Made by a program: the position numbers and the translations under genes
Notes under the pieces: generated by a model
Told to the model about the DNA's origin: nothing
The model's database searches: none
What the model saw: only the letters and a program-made list of their open reading frames with translations
Origin: Selenomonas ruminantium subsp. ruminantium ATCC 12561
GTDB lineage: Bacteria > Bacillota > Negativicutes > Selenomonadales > Selenomonadaceae
Assembly: GCF_000424065.1 (NCBI RefSeq)
Contig: NZ_AUJE01000014.1
Span: 1-64,000 of the forward strand
Length of the DNA: 64,000 bases
Direction: 5' to 3'
In this document: one piece after another, positions 8,963-17,533 of the stretch
Position numbering within the stretch: position 1 is the stretch's first letter
Layout of the letters: the number at the start of each line of letters is the position of its first letter

Positions 8963-9777
8963 GAGATTATTTTGGGAAGGATTCATCCAAGCTTAAAAAT
9001 AAAAAATTATGGTTATTTGACATGGATGGAACCATATATGAAGAAGGCCATGTGTTTGATGGTACATTTAATCTTTTGGATGCAATTGTAGAGCAAGGTG
9101 GTCGTTATGTTTTCATTACAAATAATTCTTCGAAGTCTGTTATTGACTATATCCAAAAAGTTAATCAACTAGGGATTCGTGCAGATATTGAAAACTTTTT
9201 TACATCTTCACAAGCGGCTATTTTATACTTGAAACAAAATTATCCAGGAGCAAAAGTTTATTGTCAAGGAACTAAAAGTTTTGTGGAGGAACTAGGTAAT
9301 GCAGGTATTGACGTGACAGAAGAGGTAAAACCTGTGGATATTGTACTGATTGGGTTTGATATGGAACTAACCACAGAAAAAGTGCGTAATACCTGTGAGA
9401 TTCTTAGTACACAAGATGTAGATTATATTGCTACAAATCCAGATTGGGCTTGTCCCGTATCTTTTGGTTTTATTCCTGATTGTGGTTCTATCTGTTTAAT
9501 GATTAAAAATGCAACAGAAAAGTGGCCTAAATTCATAGGAAAGCCTGAACCAACGATGGTTCAGATTGTTATGGAGAAATTTGGTATTGAATCGAATGAC
9601 ACGGTGGTTGTTGGCGATCGTTTATATACTGATATAGCAGCTGGTTTGAATGCTGGTGTACAAGCGATTTGTGTGTTAACTGGGGAAGCTACTGTTGAAA
9701 GAATAATAAACAGTGAAAACAAGCCTTCATATACATTTGAAAGCGTGTATGATATTGCCAATATACTAAAAAAGTAA
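8959..9777 (+). CDS. HAD-IIA family hydrolase/phosphotransferase (NagD-like, Gtp3-like)
   Basis: HAD superfamily protein with a C2 cap. 272 residues. Motif I FDMDGTIYEE (nucleophile and acid Asp near residues 21-23), motif II FITNNSS, motif III Lys in GKPEPTMVQIV and motif IV VVGDRLYTDIAAG are all intact. It overlaps the nucleotidyltransferase by ATGA, so the two are made together. In pneumococcus 23F the third gene of the CDP-2-glycerol set (gtp3) is reported to phosphorylate glycerol at C2; here phosphatase or phosphotransferase action on a glycerol phosphate is inferred from context. A general NagD phosphatase is the alternative. Confidence 0.8.
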   Translation: MRDYFGKDSSKLKNKKLWLFDMDGTIYEEGHVFDGTFNLLDAIVEQGGRYVFITNNSSKSVIDYIQKVNQLGIRADIENFFTSSQAAILYLKQNYPGAKVYCQGTKSFVEELGNAGIDVTEEVKPVDIVLIGFDMELTTEKVRNTCEILSTQDVDYIATNPDWACPVSFGFIPDCGSICLMIKNATEKWPKFIGKPEPTMVQIVMEKFGIESNDTVVVGDRLYTDIAAGLNAGVQAICVLTGEATVERIINSENKPSYTFESVYDIANILKK

Positions 9778-9801
9778 TATATCATACATTAAACTGTTGA
9801 C

Positions 9802-9830
9802 TTGACAATTAAATGGCAGGGTACTAAAGT
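9802..9830 (+). promoter_or_regulatory. Predicted sigma-70 promoter inside the polysaccharide locus
   Basis: A perfect -35 box TTGACA (9802-9807), a 17-nt spacer and TAAAGT (9825-9830) lie in the 119-nt gap between the HAD gene and wzy. This is the largest gap in the left half of the locus, so the downstream genes probably have their own transcript start. Confidence 0.55.
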
Positions 9831-9896
9831 ATATGGTTAATAAAATGGTGAATAAAGTATGCTAGATTTATTTGCGAAAATATGTGGAGTGAAATA

Positions 9897-11234
9897 ATGA
9901 ATAATCTATATTTAATTATATTATTTGTAATTACCATAGTTTTATTTTCGATAGAGTATTATAAATGTAAATATGATTTAGCTAATCCAGTAGTTGGAGT
10001 TTTTTTATTTTTTTCGATTTCTCTTTTGTTTGCTACTAGTGGAAATGACTCTTGGGGGAATTATATAAGCGGAGAATATTTATTGATAATAATATTAGGG
10101 TATGTAGGCATAATTGCTGGTGGAGAGATCGGAGCAAGGATAAAGAAAAAAAAACGTATAAACCTCAATTTAGGAATAACACGTATTGAGCTGTCAAAGA
10201 AAAAACGTATTGTGGTTATAGGCTTGGCGTGTGTTTTGACTATATTGTATGTTAGAGATATTATTCAGTTAGGAAGCAGCTTAAATGCTGTTGGATTTGG
10301 TGTAATTGCTGCTGTGCGGGGCGATGAAAATGTGTCAGGCAATTTTTATCTAAGGCAGGGAATAAAATACATAATGGCTGCTGCTTATGTTAATAATTAT
10401 ATATTTGTAAATAATTGTATGTCGAATAAGTTTAAAAAAACGGATATTATGTATATTTTGCCATTTATCTGTGGTTGCGTTTGTTCTATTTTTACTGGTG
10501 TTAGAACTGAAATTTTTAGATTGGTAATCTCGTTTTTTGTGTATTTTGTTGTTTTAAATAACGAAAAACATTCATGGCAAAGGAAAAATAAAACAATAAA
10601 AATGATATTGAAACGTTTTGCAATACCTATGTTGGGGCTTCTGTTTTTGTTTTTTGCATTGCGTTCTATAGTGAAAGCTTCTACTAATTTAGCTGAGAAT
10701 AAAGCATATGGATTTATTCAGTATCTAGAGTTTTATATCGGTTCGTCGTGGATAGTACTTAATGAGAAAATCAAGTTGGGGTTGGATAATCTAAAATCAA
10801 ATTATTTTGGGGAAAATTCGTTTCCTAGTGTTTGGAAGGACTTAACTGATTTTGGATTAGTAAGTAATTTGCCTATGTGCAGTAATCGAGAATTTTATAT
10901 AGTAGATCCAGTAACTAGAGTAGGAGGAAATGTTGATACTATATTTGGGCGAGCACTGATTGATTTTGACATTTTGGGTATGATGTTGTTCGTTTTTATT
11001 GTTTTTTTGTTATTGTCATATTATTATAATGCTAATATAAAAAATACATATAGAGGGTATCAACGTGATAAATCTTTAATAATTTATAGTTTTTTATATT
11101 ATGCAGTTGCGTTTTCTTTCTATGCAAATATTATAAATTATCTTATAACAGTATATTTTATTTTAACGATAATAATGATAGTATTGCTATATTGGTACTA
11201 TTTTGGAAAGTCAAAAATTAAAATAAAATTTTAA
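9897..11234 (+). CDS. O-antigen/capsule polymerase (Wzy-like)
   Basis: Predicted oligosaccharide repeat-unit polymerase in the inner membrane. 445 residues, with hydrophobic helices through most of the length (about ten or more), basic cytoplasmic patches (KKKKRINLN, SKKKRIV) and a larger polar loop around residues 255-345 before the last helices. This pattern matches Wzy/O-antigen polymerase proteins, which share little sequence; no other polymerase candidate is seen in the locus. ATG 9897 has ggag at 9885-9888; the in-frame ATG 9882 has none. Extremely AT-rich. Confidence 0.78.
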   Translation: MNNLYLIILFVITIVLFSIEYYKCKYDLANPVVGVFLFFSISLLFATSGNDSWGNYISGEYLLIIILGYVGIIAGGEIGARIKKKKRINLNLGITRIELSKKKRIVVIGLACVLTILYVRDIIQLGSSLNAVGFGVIAAVRGDENVSGNFYLRQGIKYIMAAAYVNNYIFVNNCMSNKFKKTDIMYILPFICGCVCSIFTGVRTEIFRLVISFFVYFVVLNNEKHSWQRKNKTIKMILKRFAIPMLGLLFLFFALRSIVKASTNLAENKAYGFIQYLEFYIGSSWIVLNEKIKLGLDNLKSNYFGENSFPSVWKDLTDFGLVSNLPMCSNREFYIVDPVTRVGGNVDTIFGRALIDFDILGMMLFVFIVFLLLSYYYNANIKNTYRGYQRDKSLIIYSFLYYAVAFSFYANIINYLITVYFILTIIMIVLLYWYYFGKSKIKIKF

Positions 11235-11257
11235 TCAATTTAATATGGGGGAGGCGT

Positions 11258-12190
11258 ATGATGAATAATAATATAAAAATCAGTATTGTTGTGTTATTGT
11301 ATAAAAAATTTGATAACCTTAAGTATAATTTTCAATCTATATCAAAACAAAATTATCATAACTATGAAGTGATTTTACAGGATGATGGATCTGATAATTT
11401 TGATTTAAAATATATAATGGATCTAGCTTCAGAAATACATATAGATGTTAGCGTAGAATCTAATCATAAAAACTGTGGGACAGTAAAAAATTATAACAAA
11501 GCAATTTTGCGTTGTTCTGGTGATATTATAGTCCCATTATCTCAGGATGATGTGTTCTGTGATGAACATTCGTTAGAATATATAGTCAATTTTTTTGAGG
11601 AAAATCAAGTTGATGTATGTTTTGCAAAAAGAAAAGGAAAAATTAGTGGTAGGGTATATCCTGATAAAAAAGATATTGAGTTAATGAATAAATGTGACAA
11701 TAATCTTTTGTGGGGGAGGTTGGCCGTAAACAATTTTATTTCTGGTTCTGTATTGTATTGGAGAAAAGACTATTTAATAAATAATCTATTTGATGAGAGA
11801 TATATATTAATGGAAGATTATCCTAAAATAATGGATTTAGTATATAAGAGGAAAAAAATAGGCTTTATAGATGAAAATATTATTATCTATGGTGAAAAAG
11901 GTGTGGTGGGAGGAGGAAAAGTAAATAAATTATTAAATAAAGATAAACTTTTGCTAATTGAAGATTTGATTAGGGGGGATTATATAGGTGAAATAAAAGG
12001 GATAAACTTGTTAAAAAAGTTTTTGGAACTTAAGCTATATTTGGTTGAAAATAATACTAATTGGGGATTGAGTGTACCAATTAGGTTATGGTATGTAAAT
12101 ATTATATTTATGTGCTGTAAAATAGTTAGTAAAATATTTGGTGTATCCAGTGATTATATATTAGCAAAAATTTTATTAAAACAAAAATAA
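11258..12190 (+). CDS. Glycosyltransferase family 2
   Basis: GT-A transferase for repeat-unit assembly. 310 residues. ISIVVLLYKKFDNL, LQDDGSDN, and PLSQDDVFCDEHSL (DxD-like metal site) identify family 2; a later MEDYP segment may be the catalytic-base region. The C-terminus has a short hydrophobic stretch (IRLWYVNIIFMCCKIV). Strong Shine-Dalgarno (gggggagg) before ATG 11258, with ATG 11261 as a near alternative. It is the last gene of the first very low-GC block. Confidence 0.88.
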   Translation: MMNNNIKISIVVLLYKKFDNLKYNFQSISKQNYHNYEVILQDDGSDNFDLKYIMDLASEIHIDVSVESNHKNCGTVKNYNKAILRCSGDIIVPLSQDDVFCDEHSLEYIVNFFEENQVDVCFAKRKGKISGRVYPDKKDIELMNKCDNNLLWGRLAVNNFISGSVLYWRKDYLINNLFDERYILMEDYPKIMDLVYKRKKIGFIDENIIIYGEKGVVGGGKVNKLLNKDKLLLIEDLIRGDYIGEIKGINLLKKFLELKLYLVENNTNWGLSVPIRLWYVNIIFMCCKIVSKIFGVSSDYILAKILLKQK

Positions 12191-12247
12191 ATTTCACAGT
12201 ATATGCTTAATGCGTGAGTTGTAAAAATTAAAGTTTTAGGAGGAAAA

Positions 12248-12658
12248 ATGCAAGTAATTAAATATGTATTCCAGCCCCATGGAGATGACCGTGGGCAATT
12301 AATTGCCTTAGAGGAGTTTAAGGACATTCCTTTCAAAATCAAGCGTGTCTATTATATGTACGACACTGCAGAAGGTGTGGTGCGGGGACATCACGCGCAT
12401 AAGCAGTTGGAGCAGATATTGGTATGCATTCACGGAAGCTGTAAGATTCGGCTGGACAATGGGAAGGAAAAGAAGGTTGTTCCGCTAGAAAAGCCGTATG
12501 AAGGGCTGTATGTAGCCAATAATATGTGGCGAGAAATGTTTGATTTTTCTTCTGACGCAGTCTTGCTGGTATTTGCTTCAGAACTTTATGATGAACGTGA
12601 TTATATCCGTGATTATGATGAGTTTTTGAAGTTTGTTAAGGAACATCCTGAGAAGTGA
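12248..12658 (+). CDS. fdtA: dTDP-4-oxo-6-deoxyglucose 3,4-ketoisomerase (FdtA/QdtA family)
   Basis: Cupin-fold isomerase that moves the keto group of dTDP-4-keto-6-deoxyglucose from C4 to C3, giving the substrate for 3-amination. 136 residues, usual family length. Markers: DDRGQLIALEE, RVYYMYDT, RGHHAHKQLEQILVCIHG with the active-site His pair, and NNMWREM (the aromatic-rich WxxM segment). The aminotransferase partner lies at 15343 and rmlA/rmlB, which make the substrate, at 22717 and 24185. Whether the product leads to Fuc3N (FdtA) or Qui3N (QdtA) cannot be decided by eye. GC content jumps up at this gene. Shine-Dalgarno aggagg. Confidence 0.87.
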   Translation: MQVIKYVFQPHGDDRGQLIALEEFKDIPFKIKRVYYMYDTAEGVVRGHHAHKQLEQILVCIHGSCKIRLDNGKEKKVVPLEKPYEGLYVANNMWREMFDFSSDAVLLVFASELYDERDYIRDYDEFLKFVKEHPEK

Positions 12659-13258
12659 ATGGGAGATGGTGGTTTGAGCAGGGTGCCGGAGTTAATTGGT
12701 CATAAGGTGATTTTGAAGGAACTTTCGCCTGAGTTTTTTTCTGAAGTTGTTGATTGGCGTAATGATAAAGAACTCAATAAGTTTCTGAATCAGCCACAGA
12801 AATTGACCTTGGAGGCAGAGACAGCTTGGTATCAGAATCGGTATTTGCAGGATGATACGCAGGGTCTGATGATTTTTATTGACAAGGAGAATGGAACACC
12901 TTTTGCCACTTTAGGTTGGACGGATATGGACAGGGAGAAGCGGCGCTGCATATTGGGGAGGTTGCTCTTAGGCAATTCTGAATATCGCAATCATGCAGGC
13001 TTCTTGGAAGGCTTTTTCCTATTGTCGGATTATCTTTATCAATCTGTGGATATGATGCACATCCATGTGGTTAAGGATAACCGCAAAGCGATTCGTTTGA
13101 ATAAAATGCTTGGTTTTGTGGAAAATTATGGTGAAATACAGTATCCACATGAGCTTTTTGTAAACAATTTGCATCAGCGGGAATATTACCGCACTAAGGA
13201 GATGTATCAAAAGGTTAGAAAATCCTTGTATGAAGATTTACAGGAATCTTTATTTTAA
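12659..13258 (+). CDS. GNAT family N-acyltransferase, probably acting on the 3-amino sugar
   Basis: Predicted acyl-CoA- or acyl-ACP-dependent N-acyltransferase. 199 residues. GNAT features: N-terminal strand RVPELIGHKVILKELSPE, central strand near TPFATLGWTDM, and the C-terminal MMHIHVVKDNRKAIRLNKMLGF, which matches the usual xxNxxAIxLYxxxGF end of the fold. It sits between fdtA and an acyl carrier protein, so it may take its acyl group from that ACP rather than from CoA (inference). ATG 12659 starts right after the previous stop; TTG 12674 with gggag upstream is an alternative start. Confidence 0.78.
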   Translation: MGDGGLSRVPELIGHKVILKELSPEFFSEVVDWRNDKELNKFLNQPQKLTLEAETAWYQNRYLQDDTQGLMIFIDKENGTPFATLGWTDMDREKRRCILGRLLLGNSEYRNHAGFLEGFFLLSDYLYQSVDMMHIHVVKDNRKAIRLNKMLGFVENYGEIQYPHELFVNNLHQREYYRTKEMYQKVRKSLYEDLQESLF

Positions 13259-13281
13259 AGTTTATTTTGGAGGTATTTACA

Positions 13282-13497
13282 ATGGAACAGAAATTTATTG
13301 AAGAATTAACAGAAACCATCGATACGGAAGAAACGCTGGCTATGGATACGGTGCTGGACGACTTGGAAGACTGGGATTCTTTAAGCTTTGTTAGCTTTAT
13401 TTCGATGGCAAATACGAGCTATAACAAAAAGGTGTCTGCTGAACAGGTACGTGAAGCCGTAACGGTGGCTGACCTTTATGCATTGGTCAAAGGTTGA
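13282..13497 (+). CDS. Acyl carrier protein, locus-specific
   Basis: Small acidic carrier of acyl chains. 71 residues, within the family range. The phosphopantetheine attachment serine is Ser33 in the motif EDWDSLSFV. Start ATG 13282 follows ggagg; an in-frame TTG 13267 overlaps that site and is not credible. It is not in a fab cluster: neighbours are a GNAT transferase, an SDR ketoreductase and a KAS III enzyme within a sugar locus, so it probably serves a dedicated short-acyl pathway. Confidence 0.88.
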   Translation: MEQKFIEELTETIDTEETLAMDTVLDDLEDWDSLSFVSFISMANTSYNKKVSAEQVREAVTVADLYALVKG

Positions 13498-13503
13498 TGG
13501 AGT

Positions 13504-14250
13504 ATGGGGCAGGTAACTTTTGATTTTACCGGCTGTCGTTTTGTGGTCACTGGTGCGTCTTCAGGTATGGGCTGTGCTATAGCAAGGGAACTAGCCTTGG
13601 CTGGTGCCGATGTATTAGCTGTTGCCCGCCGGGAGGAAAAGCTGCGAATTTTGCAGGCAGAGTTTCCAGAGCGTATAACGATTGCAGCTGTGGATGTCTG
13701 TGATAAAGAAAAAGTGGGCGAGGCAGTCTGTAATTTTGTGCAGGCGAAAGGTAAATTAAATGGCGGTATTCATGCAGCTGGCATTTTAGGGATAACGCCC
13801 TTGAAGCAGCATGACAGTAAAATGGCCCGAAAAATAATGGATGTAAGTTTTTGGGCGGGTATGGATTTTTTGCAAATTTGTACCAAAGCAGCTGTGTCTG
13901 AAAAAGGAGCAAGTTATGTGCTGTTTTCTTCAGTAGATGCTATTGCTGGAGAGAAGGGGAAGTTTGCATATAGCAGTGCAAAGATGGCCGTCAACAGTGC
14001 GGTGAAATCCATTGCTAAGGAAATAGCCCGCCGTGGTCAGCGTGTCAATTCTATTTTGCCCGGCTGGGTGCAGACCAATATGACCAAAGAAGCGGCAGAG
14101 CTTACGGACATGGCATCGATTATGGAGCGTGAACTCTTAGGTGTAGGCAAGCCGGAAGATGTCACGGGACAGGTGTTATTCCTGCTTAGTGACCGGGCTA
14201 CATGGATTACGGGGACCAACGTTGTAGTAGACGGTGGTTATCTGGCATAA
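13504..14250 (+). CDS. SDR family oxidoreductase, 3-oxoacyl-ACP reductase-like
   Basis: NAD(P)H-dependent ketoreductase. 248 residues, the length of FabG. TGASSGMG (cofactor loop, near residue 18), AGILG in the NNAG position, catalytic Ser in VLFSSVDA, and YSSAK (YxxxK) are present; the C-terminus GTNVVVDGGYLA is typical of FabG. Cofactor preference for NADPH is suggested by VARREEK after the second strand. Between ACP and KAS III genes, it would reduce a 3-oxoacyl-ACP to 3-hydroxyacyl-ACP (inference). Confidence 0.87.
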   Translation: MGQVTFDFTGCRFVVTGASSGMGCAIARELALAGADVLAVARREEKLRILQAEFPERITIAAVDVCDKEKVGEAVCNFVQAKGKLNGGIHAAGILGITPLKQHDSKMARKIMDVSFWAGMDFLQICTKAAVSEKGASYVLFSSVDAIAGEKGKFAYSSAKMAVNSAVKSIAKEIARRGQRVNSILPGWVQTNMTKEAAELTDMASIMERELLGVGKPEDVTGQVLFLLSDRATWITGTNVVVDGGYLA

Positions 14251-14262
14251 GGAGTTTTTATT

Positions 14263-15258
14263 TTGAAGGCATATATCAGAGGGCTGGCATACGCTTTGCC
14301 CGAACAGGTTGAGGAAAATGAGAAAAATCGTTTGACCAAGAAGACAGGCATTCTGCGGCGGCATATTGCAGCAGAAGGGGAACTGGCTTCGGACTTGGCG
14401 GTACAGGCTGCAGAAAAGCTGTTTGCTAAGGGGTTGGATAGAAGCAAGGTAGATTTCCTGCTTTTTTGTACGGAATCTCCGGATTATATCCTGCCGCCGA
14501 CAGCCTGCCTACTGCAGAATCGATTAGGCTTGTCTAAGCATATTGGAGCTTTTGACTATAATTTAGGCTGCTCTGGTTTTGTTTATGGATTGGGCATAGC
14601 TAAAGGATTCATCGAATCCGGACAGGCTAAAAATGTGCTGCTTATTACAGCGGAAACCTATAGCAAGCATATTCACCCGCAGGATCACAGTACTGCGCCT
14701 TTGTTTGGTGACGGTGCCAGTGCCGTATGGATAGAAGGTTTGGAAAGTGAAACTTCTGGCATTCGGGCACTTCATTATGGTACCGATGGCAGCGGGGCAG
14801 AAAACCTTATTGTTCCTGTTGGCGGCATGCGTAATCCCTATGGCGTAGACAAAAAGGAAACTACTGACCAATACAACAATATTCGGGATAATTATCACTT
14901 GCAGATGGTTGGTTCGGCTATCAGCGAATTTTCGTTGGAAGTCGTACCGGAAACCTTGCAGAATGTCTTGGCGGAAGCTGGACTAGCCAAGGAAGACGTA
15001 GATTACTATGTATTCCATCAGGCAAACAACTTCATGCTCAAATACCTGCAGCAAAAATGTGACCTGCTTGATGTGCCCTATTGGAATGACGTAGCTGAAT
15101 ATGGCAATACCGTGTCCAGTTCCATTCCCCTTGCGCTGGAAGATATGCTGAAAGCTAATGCAGATAAAATCCTGCAAAATGTGGTTATCATGGGCTTCGG
15201 CGTAGGCTTGTCCTGGGCTGGGGGCGTCATTGATTTGACGAAAGAAAAATATTTATAA
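14263..15258 (+). CDS. 3-oxoacyl-ACP synthase III family protein (FabH-like)
   Basis: Thiolase-fold condensing enzyme. 331 residues. The triad is intact: Cys103 in NLGCSGFVYGL, His252 in VFHQANNFM, Asn282 in EYGNTVSSS. Also FGDGASAVW and the C-terminal MGFGVGLSWAGGVI loop. TTG start with ggag 8 nt upstream. FabH would condense acetyl-CoA with malonyl-ACP to acetoacetyl-ACP. Next to a single ACP and a reductase, and with no FabF, FabZ or FabI in the locus, one round of elongation is expected, stopping at a 3-hydroxyacyl-ACP (inference). Confidence 0.87.
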   Translation: MKAYIRGLAYALPEQVEENEKNRLTKKTGILRRHIAAEGELASDLAVQAAEKLFAKGLDRSKVDFLLFCTESPDYILPPTACLLQNRLGLSKHIGAFDYNLGCSGFVYGLGIAKGFIESGQAKNVLLITAETYSKHIHPQDHSTAPLFGDGASAVWIEGLESETSGIRALHYGTDGSGAENLIVPVGGMRNPYGVDKKETTDQYNNIRDNYHLQMVGSAISEFSLEVVPETLQNVLAEAGLAKEDVDYYVFHQANNFMLKYLQQKCDLLDVPYWNDVAEYGNTVSSSIPLALEDMLKANADKILQNVVIMGFGVGLSWAGGVIDLTKEKYL

Positions 15259-15342
15259 CAGCCCCAATATTTATAGCGGACTAGCGTAAGGGTATTAGAT
15301 AACTTCACATTGAAATCAGTAATTTTTGGGAGGAAAACGATT

Positions 15343-16446
15343 ATGGAAATCTCGTTTGCAGATTTACGTCCGATGCATGATGAAATTCGTGCTGATTTGG
15401 ATGCGGCTTATAAGAAGGTTATGGATAACAGCTGGTTTATTCAGGGCAGGGAACTGGAAGCTTTTGAAAAAGAGTTTGCCGAGTATGTAGGTGTGAAGCA
15501 TTGTATTGGCGTGGCTACAGGCTTGGATGCGCTTTATCTGGTCTTGAAGGCTTATGGCATTGGCGCAGGCGATGAAGTTATTGTGCCGTCTAATACATTT
15601 ATTGCTACGGCATTAGCTGTTTCCTACGCAGGTGCAACGCCGGTGTTTGTGGAGCCGATATTGGAAACGTTTAACATTGATGCGTCCCGAATTGAAGCCG
15701 CGATTACGCCGAAAACCAAGGCGATTATGGCTGTACAGTTACAGGGACGTTGCTGTGATATGGATGAAATCAACCGTATTGCGAAAGTGCATGGTTTAAA
15801 AGTTATTGAAGATGCTGCTCAGGCGCATGGTTCTAAGTATAAGGGAAAGATGGCAGGCGCATTAGGCGATGCGGCAGGCTTCAGCTTCTATCCCGGCAAA
15901 AATCTTGGTGCATTGGGCGATGGCGGCTGCGTAACTACGAATGATGATGAACTGGCGGCAAAGGTGCGTGCTTTAGGCAACTATGGTTCCGATTATAAGT
16001 ACCATCATATTTATAAGGGAACAAACAGCCGATTGGATGAAATGCAGGCAGCTTTCTTGCGGGTAAAATTGCCGCATTTGGACAAATGGAATGAAAATCG
16101 CCGTAAGATTGCGGCAAGATATTTGGCAGAAATCAAGAATCCGCTGATTAAACTGCCATTGGCAACATCTGAAACTTATGAGCACATTTATCATGTGTTT
16201 GTAATCCGTTGCGAAAAAAGAGATGAACTGGAGAAATATTTGGCTGATAATGGCATCCATACAGTGAAACATTATCCAATTCCCATGCATATGCAGCAGG
16301 CATATGCAGAATTAAAGATTTCCGAAGGGACACTTCCAATCGCTGAAGAAATCAGCCGGACGGTGTTAAGTATTCCGATGTACTATGGAATGACTGATGT
16401 GCAGGTAGATTATGTGATTAATAAGCTGAATAAGTTTAGCAAATAA
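15343..16446 (+). CDS. fdtB: dTDP-3-amino-3,6-dideoxyhexose transaminase (FdtB/QdtB-like, DegT family)
   Basis: PLP-dependent sugar aminotransferase. 367 residues. [47 protein letters not shown] and [14 protein letters not shown] with the PLP lysine at K186 identify the DegT/DnrJ/EryC1 family; the NTFIATALA and GSDYKYHH segments are typical of FdtB/QdtB enzymes that aminate C3. Partner of FdtA at 12248. Start ATG 15343 has gggagg upstream; the longer frame from TTG 15310 has no ribosome site. The amino product is the likely target of the GNAT enzyme at 12659. Confidence 0.87.
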   Translation: MEISFADLRPMHDEIRADLDAAYKKVMDNSWFIQGRELEAFEKEFAEYVGVKHCIGVATGLDALYLVLKAYGIGAGDEVIVPSNTFIATALAVSYAGATPVFVEPILETFNIDASRIEAAITPKTKAIMAVQLQGRCCDMDEINRIAKVHGLKVIEDAAQAHGSKYKGKMAGALGDAAGFSFYPGKNLGALGDGGCVTTNDDELAAKVRALGNYGSDYKYHHIYKGTNSRLDEMQAAFLRVKLPHLDKWNENRRKIAARYLAEIKNPLIKLPLATSETYEHIYHVFVIRCEKRDELEKYLADNGIHTVKHYPIPMHMQQAYAELKISEGTLPIAEEISRTVLSIPMYYGMTDVQVDYVINKLNKFSK

Positions 16447-16447
16447 A

Positions 16448-17512
16448 ATGATTGACATAGGGAAATATATGTTACAGACAGAGCGTAATTCTGCTATTGA
16501 ACTTTTAAGAATTTTTGCAGGTTTAGCGATTATAGTTCTCCACTTTAATTTTTGGAACTTGCATGTAGTGGATTTAACTACAGGATTAACACAAAAAGTA
16601 TTGCTAATACTAGAAGCAATATGTGTATGTGCGGTTAATGTGTTTATTTTGATTAGTGGTTATTGTAGTGCAAATAGCAGAAAAGTAAATGTTAGTAGAT
16701 TAGTAAATCTTATAATACAAACAAGTGCCTTTAGTTTTATATTTGCTGTATTAGGGAGTATTATGCATGATTCATGGCAAATAAAAAGAATAATAGGTTC
16801 GTTGTTGCCAGTCAATTACTATGTGATATTATATGTTGCTTTAATGTTCATAGCTCCGTTTATAAATATAGTTATGGATAGGTTGAGTAAAGCATGTATG
16901 AAAAAATTTATATGGATAGTTATGTGTGTATTTTCGATATATCCTACATTAATAGATGTGTTGGAAGAAGTATTAGGCAAAACTTTTATGGGGCTAAATT
17001 CTATTTCTATAAAAGGATCTATAGAAGGATATACTGTAATCAATTTTATGCTTATATATACAATGGGTGTTTATATAAGAAAAAGTGATTTAGTAAAAAA
17101 AATAAATAATAGTATATTGAAAATATCAGTAATATCTTCTATAGTTGCTATATTCATTTGGCATGAAATTTTGCCTAAATCAGCCTATAACTATAGTAGC
17201 CCATTAGTGATTTTAGAAGCGTGCATAATATTTATGATATTTGCTAAGATGGATTTTAAACAGAGGTTTATAAATTTTGTTGCTCCAGCGTCATTTACAT
17301 GCTTTTTGATTCATGGATATTTTTTAATCTGGATTGGAAAATATGTTCCGATTGAAGATTCGTTTTGTTATGTTATGTTATTATTGTCTGTATGTCTAGT
17401 GGGGATATATGTTGTTTCTGTGGTGGTTATGATGATTTGGAATTTTATGTCCAAACATCTATTCGCAGTTGTAGTAGATAAACTCCCAATCATAAAAGTT
17501 GAGGAAAAATAA
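16448..17512 (+). CDS. Acyltransferase family 3 membrane protein (O-acetyltransferase-like)
   Basis: Integral membrane acyltransferase likely to O-acetylate the glycan. 354 residues with about ten hydrophobic helices. The N-terminal RNSAIELLRIFAGLAIIVLHF matches the family start, including the His near the end of TM1; SGYCSANS is the usual FxxSGF-like motif in TM2. It is markedly AT-rich between two higher-GC genes, suggesting separate acquisition. ATG 16448 lies 1 nt after the fdtB stop with no ribosome site; ATG 16469 has a weak taggg upstream and may be the true start. Confidence 0.82.
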   Translation: MIDIGKYMLQTERNSAIELLRIFAGLAIIVLHFNFWNLHVVDLTTGLTQKVLLILEAICVCAVNVFILISGYCSANSRKVNVSRLVNLIIQTSAFSFIFAVLGSIMHDSWQIKRIIGSLLPVNYYVILYVALMFIAPFINIVMDRLSKACMKKFIWIVMCVFSIYPTLIDVLEEVLGKTFMGLNSISIKGSIEGYTVINFMLIYTMGVYIRKSDLVKKINNSILKISVISSIVAIFIWHEILPKSAYNYSSPLVILEACIIFMIFAKMDFKQRFINFVAPASFTCFLIHGYFLIWIGKYVPIEDSFCYVMLLLSVCLVGIYVVSVVVMMIWNFMSKHLFAVVVDKLPIIKVEEK

Positions 17513-17533
17513 ATACAAGTTTGTGTTAGGAAA

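Noticed and set aside
9831-9876. Tiny open frame starting ATG GTT AAT AAA before wzy
   Set aside because: About ten codons, low-complexity, no ribosome site; more likely untranslated leader.
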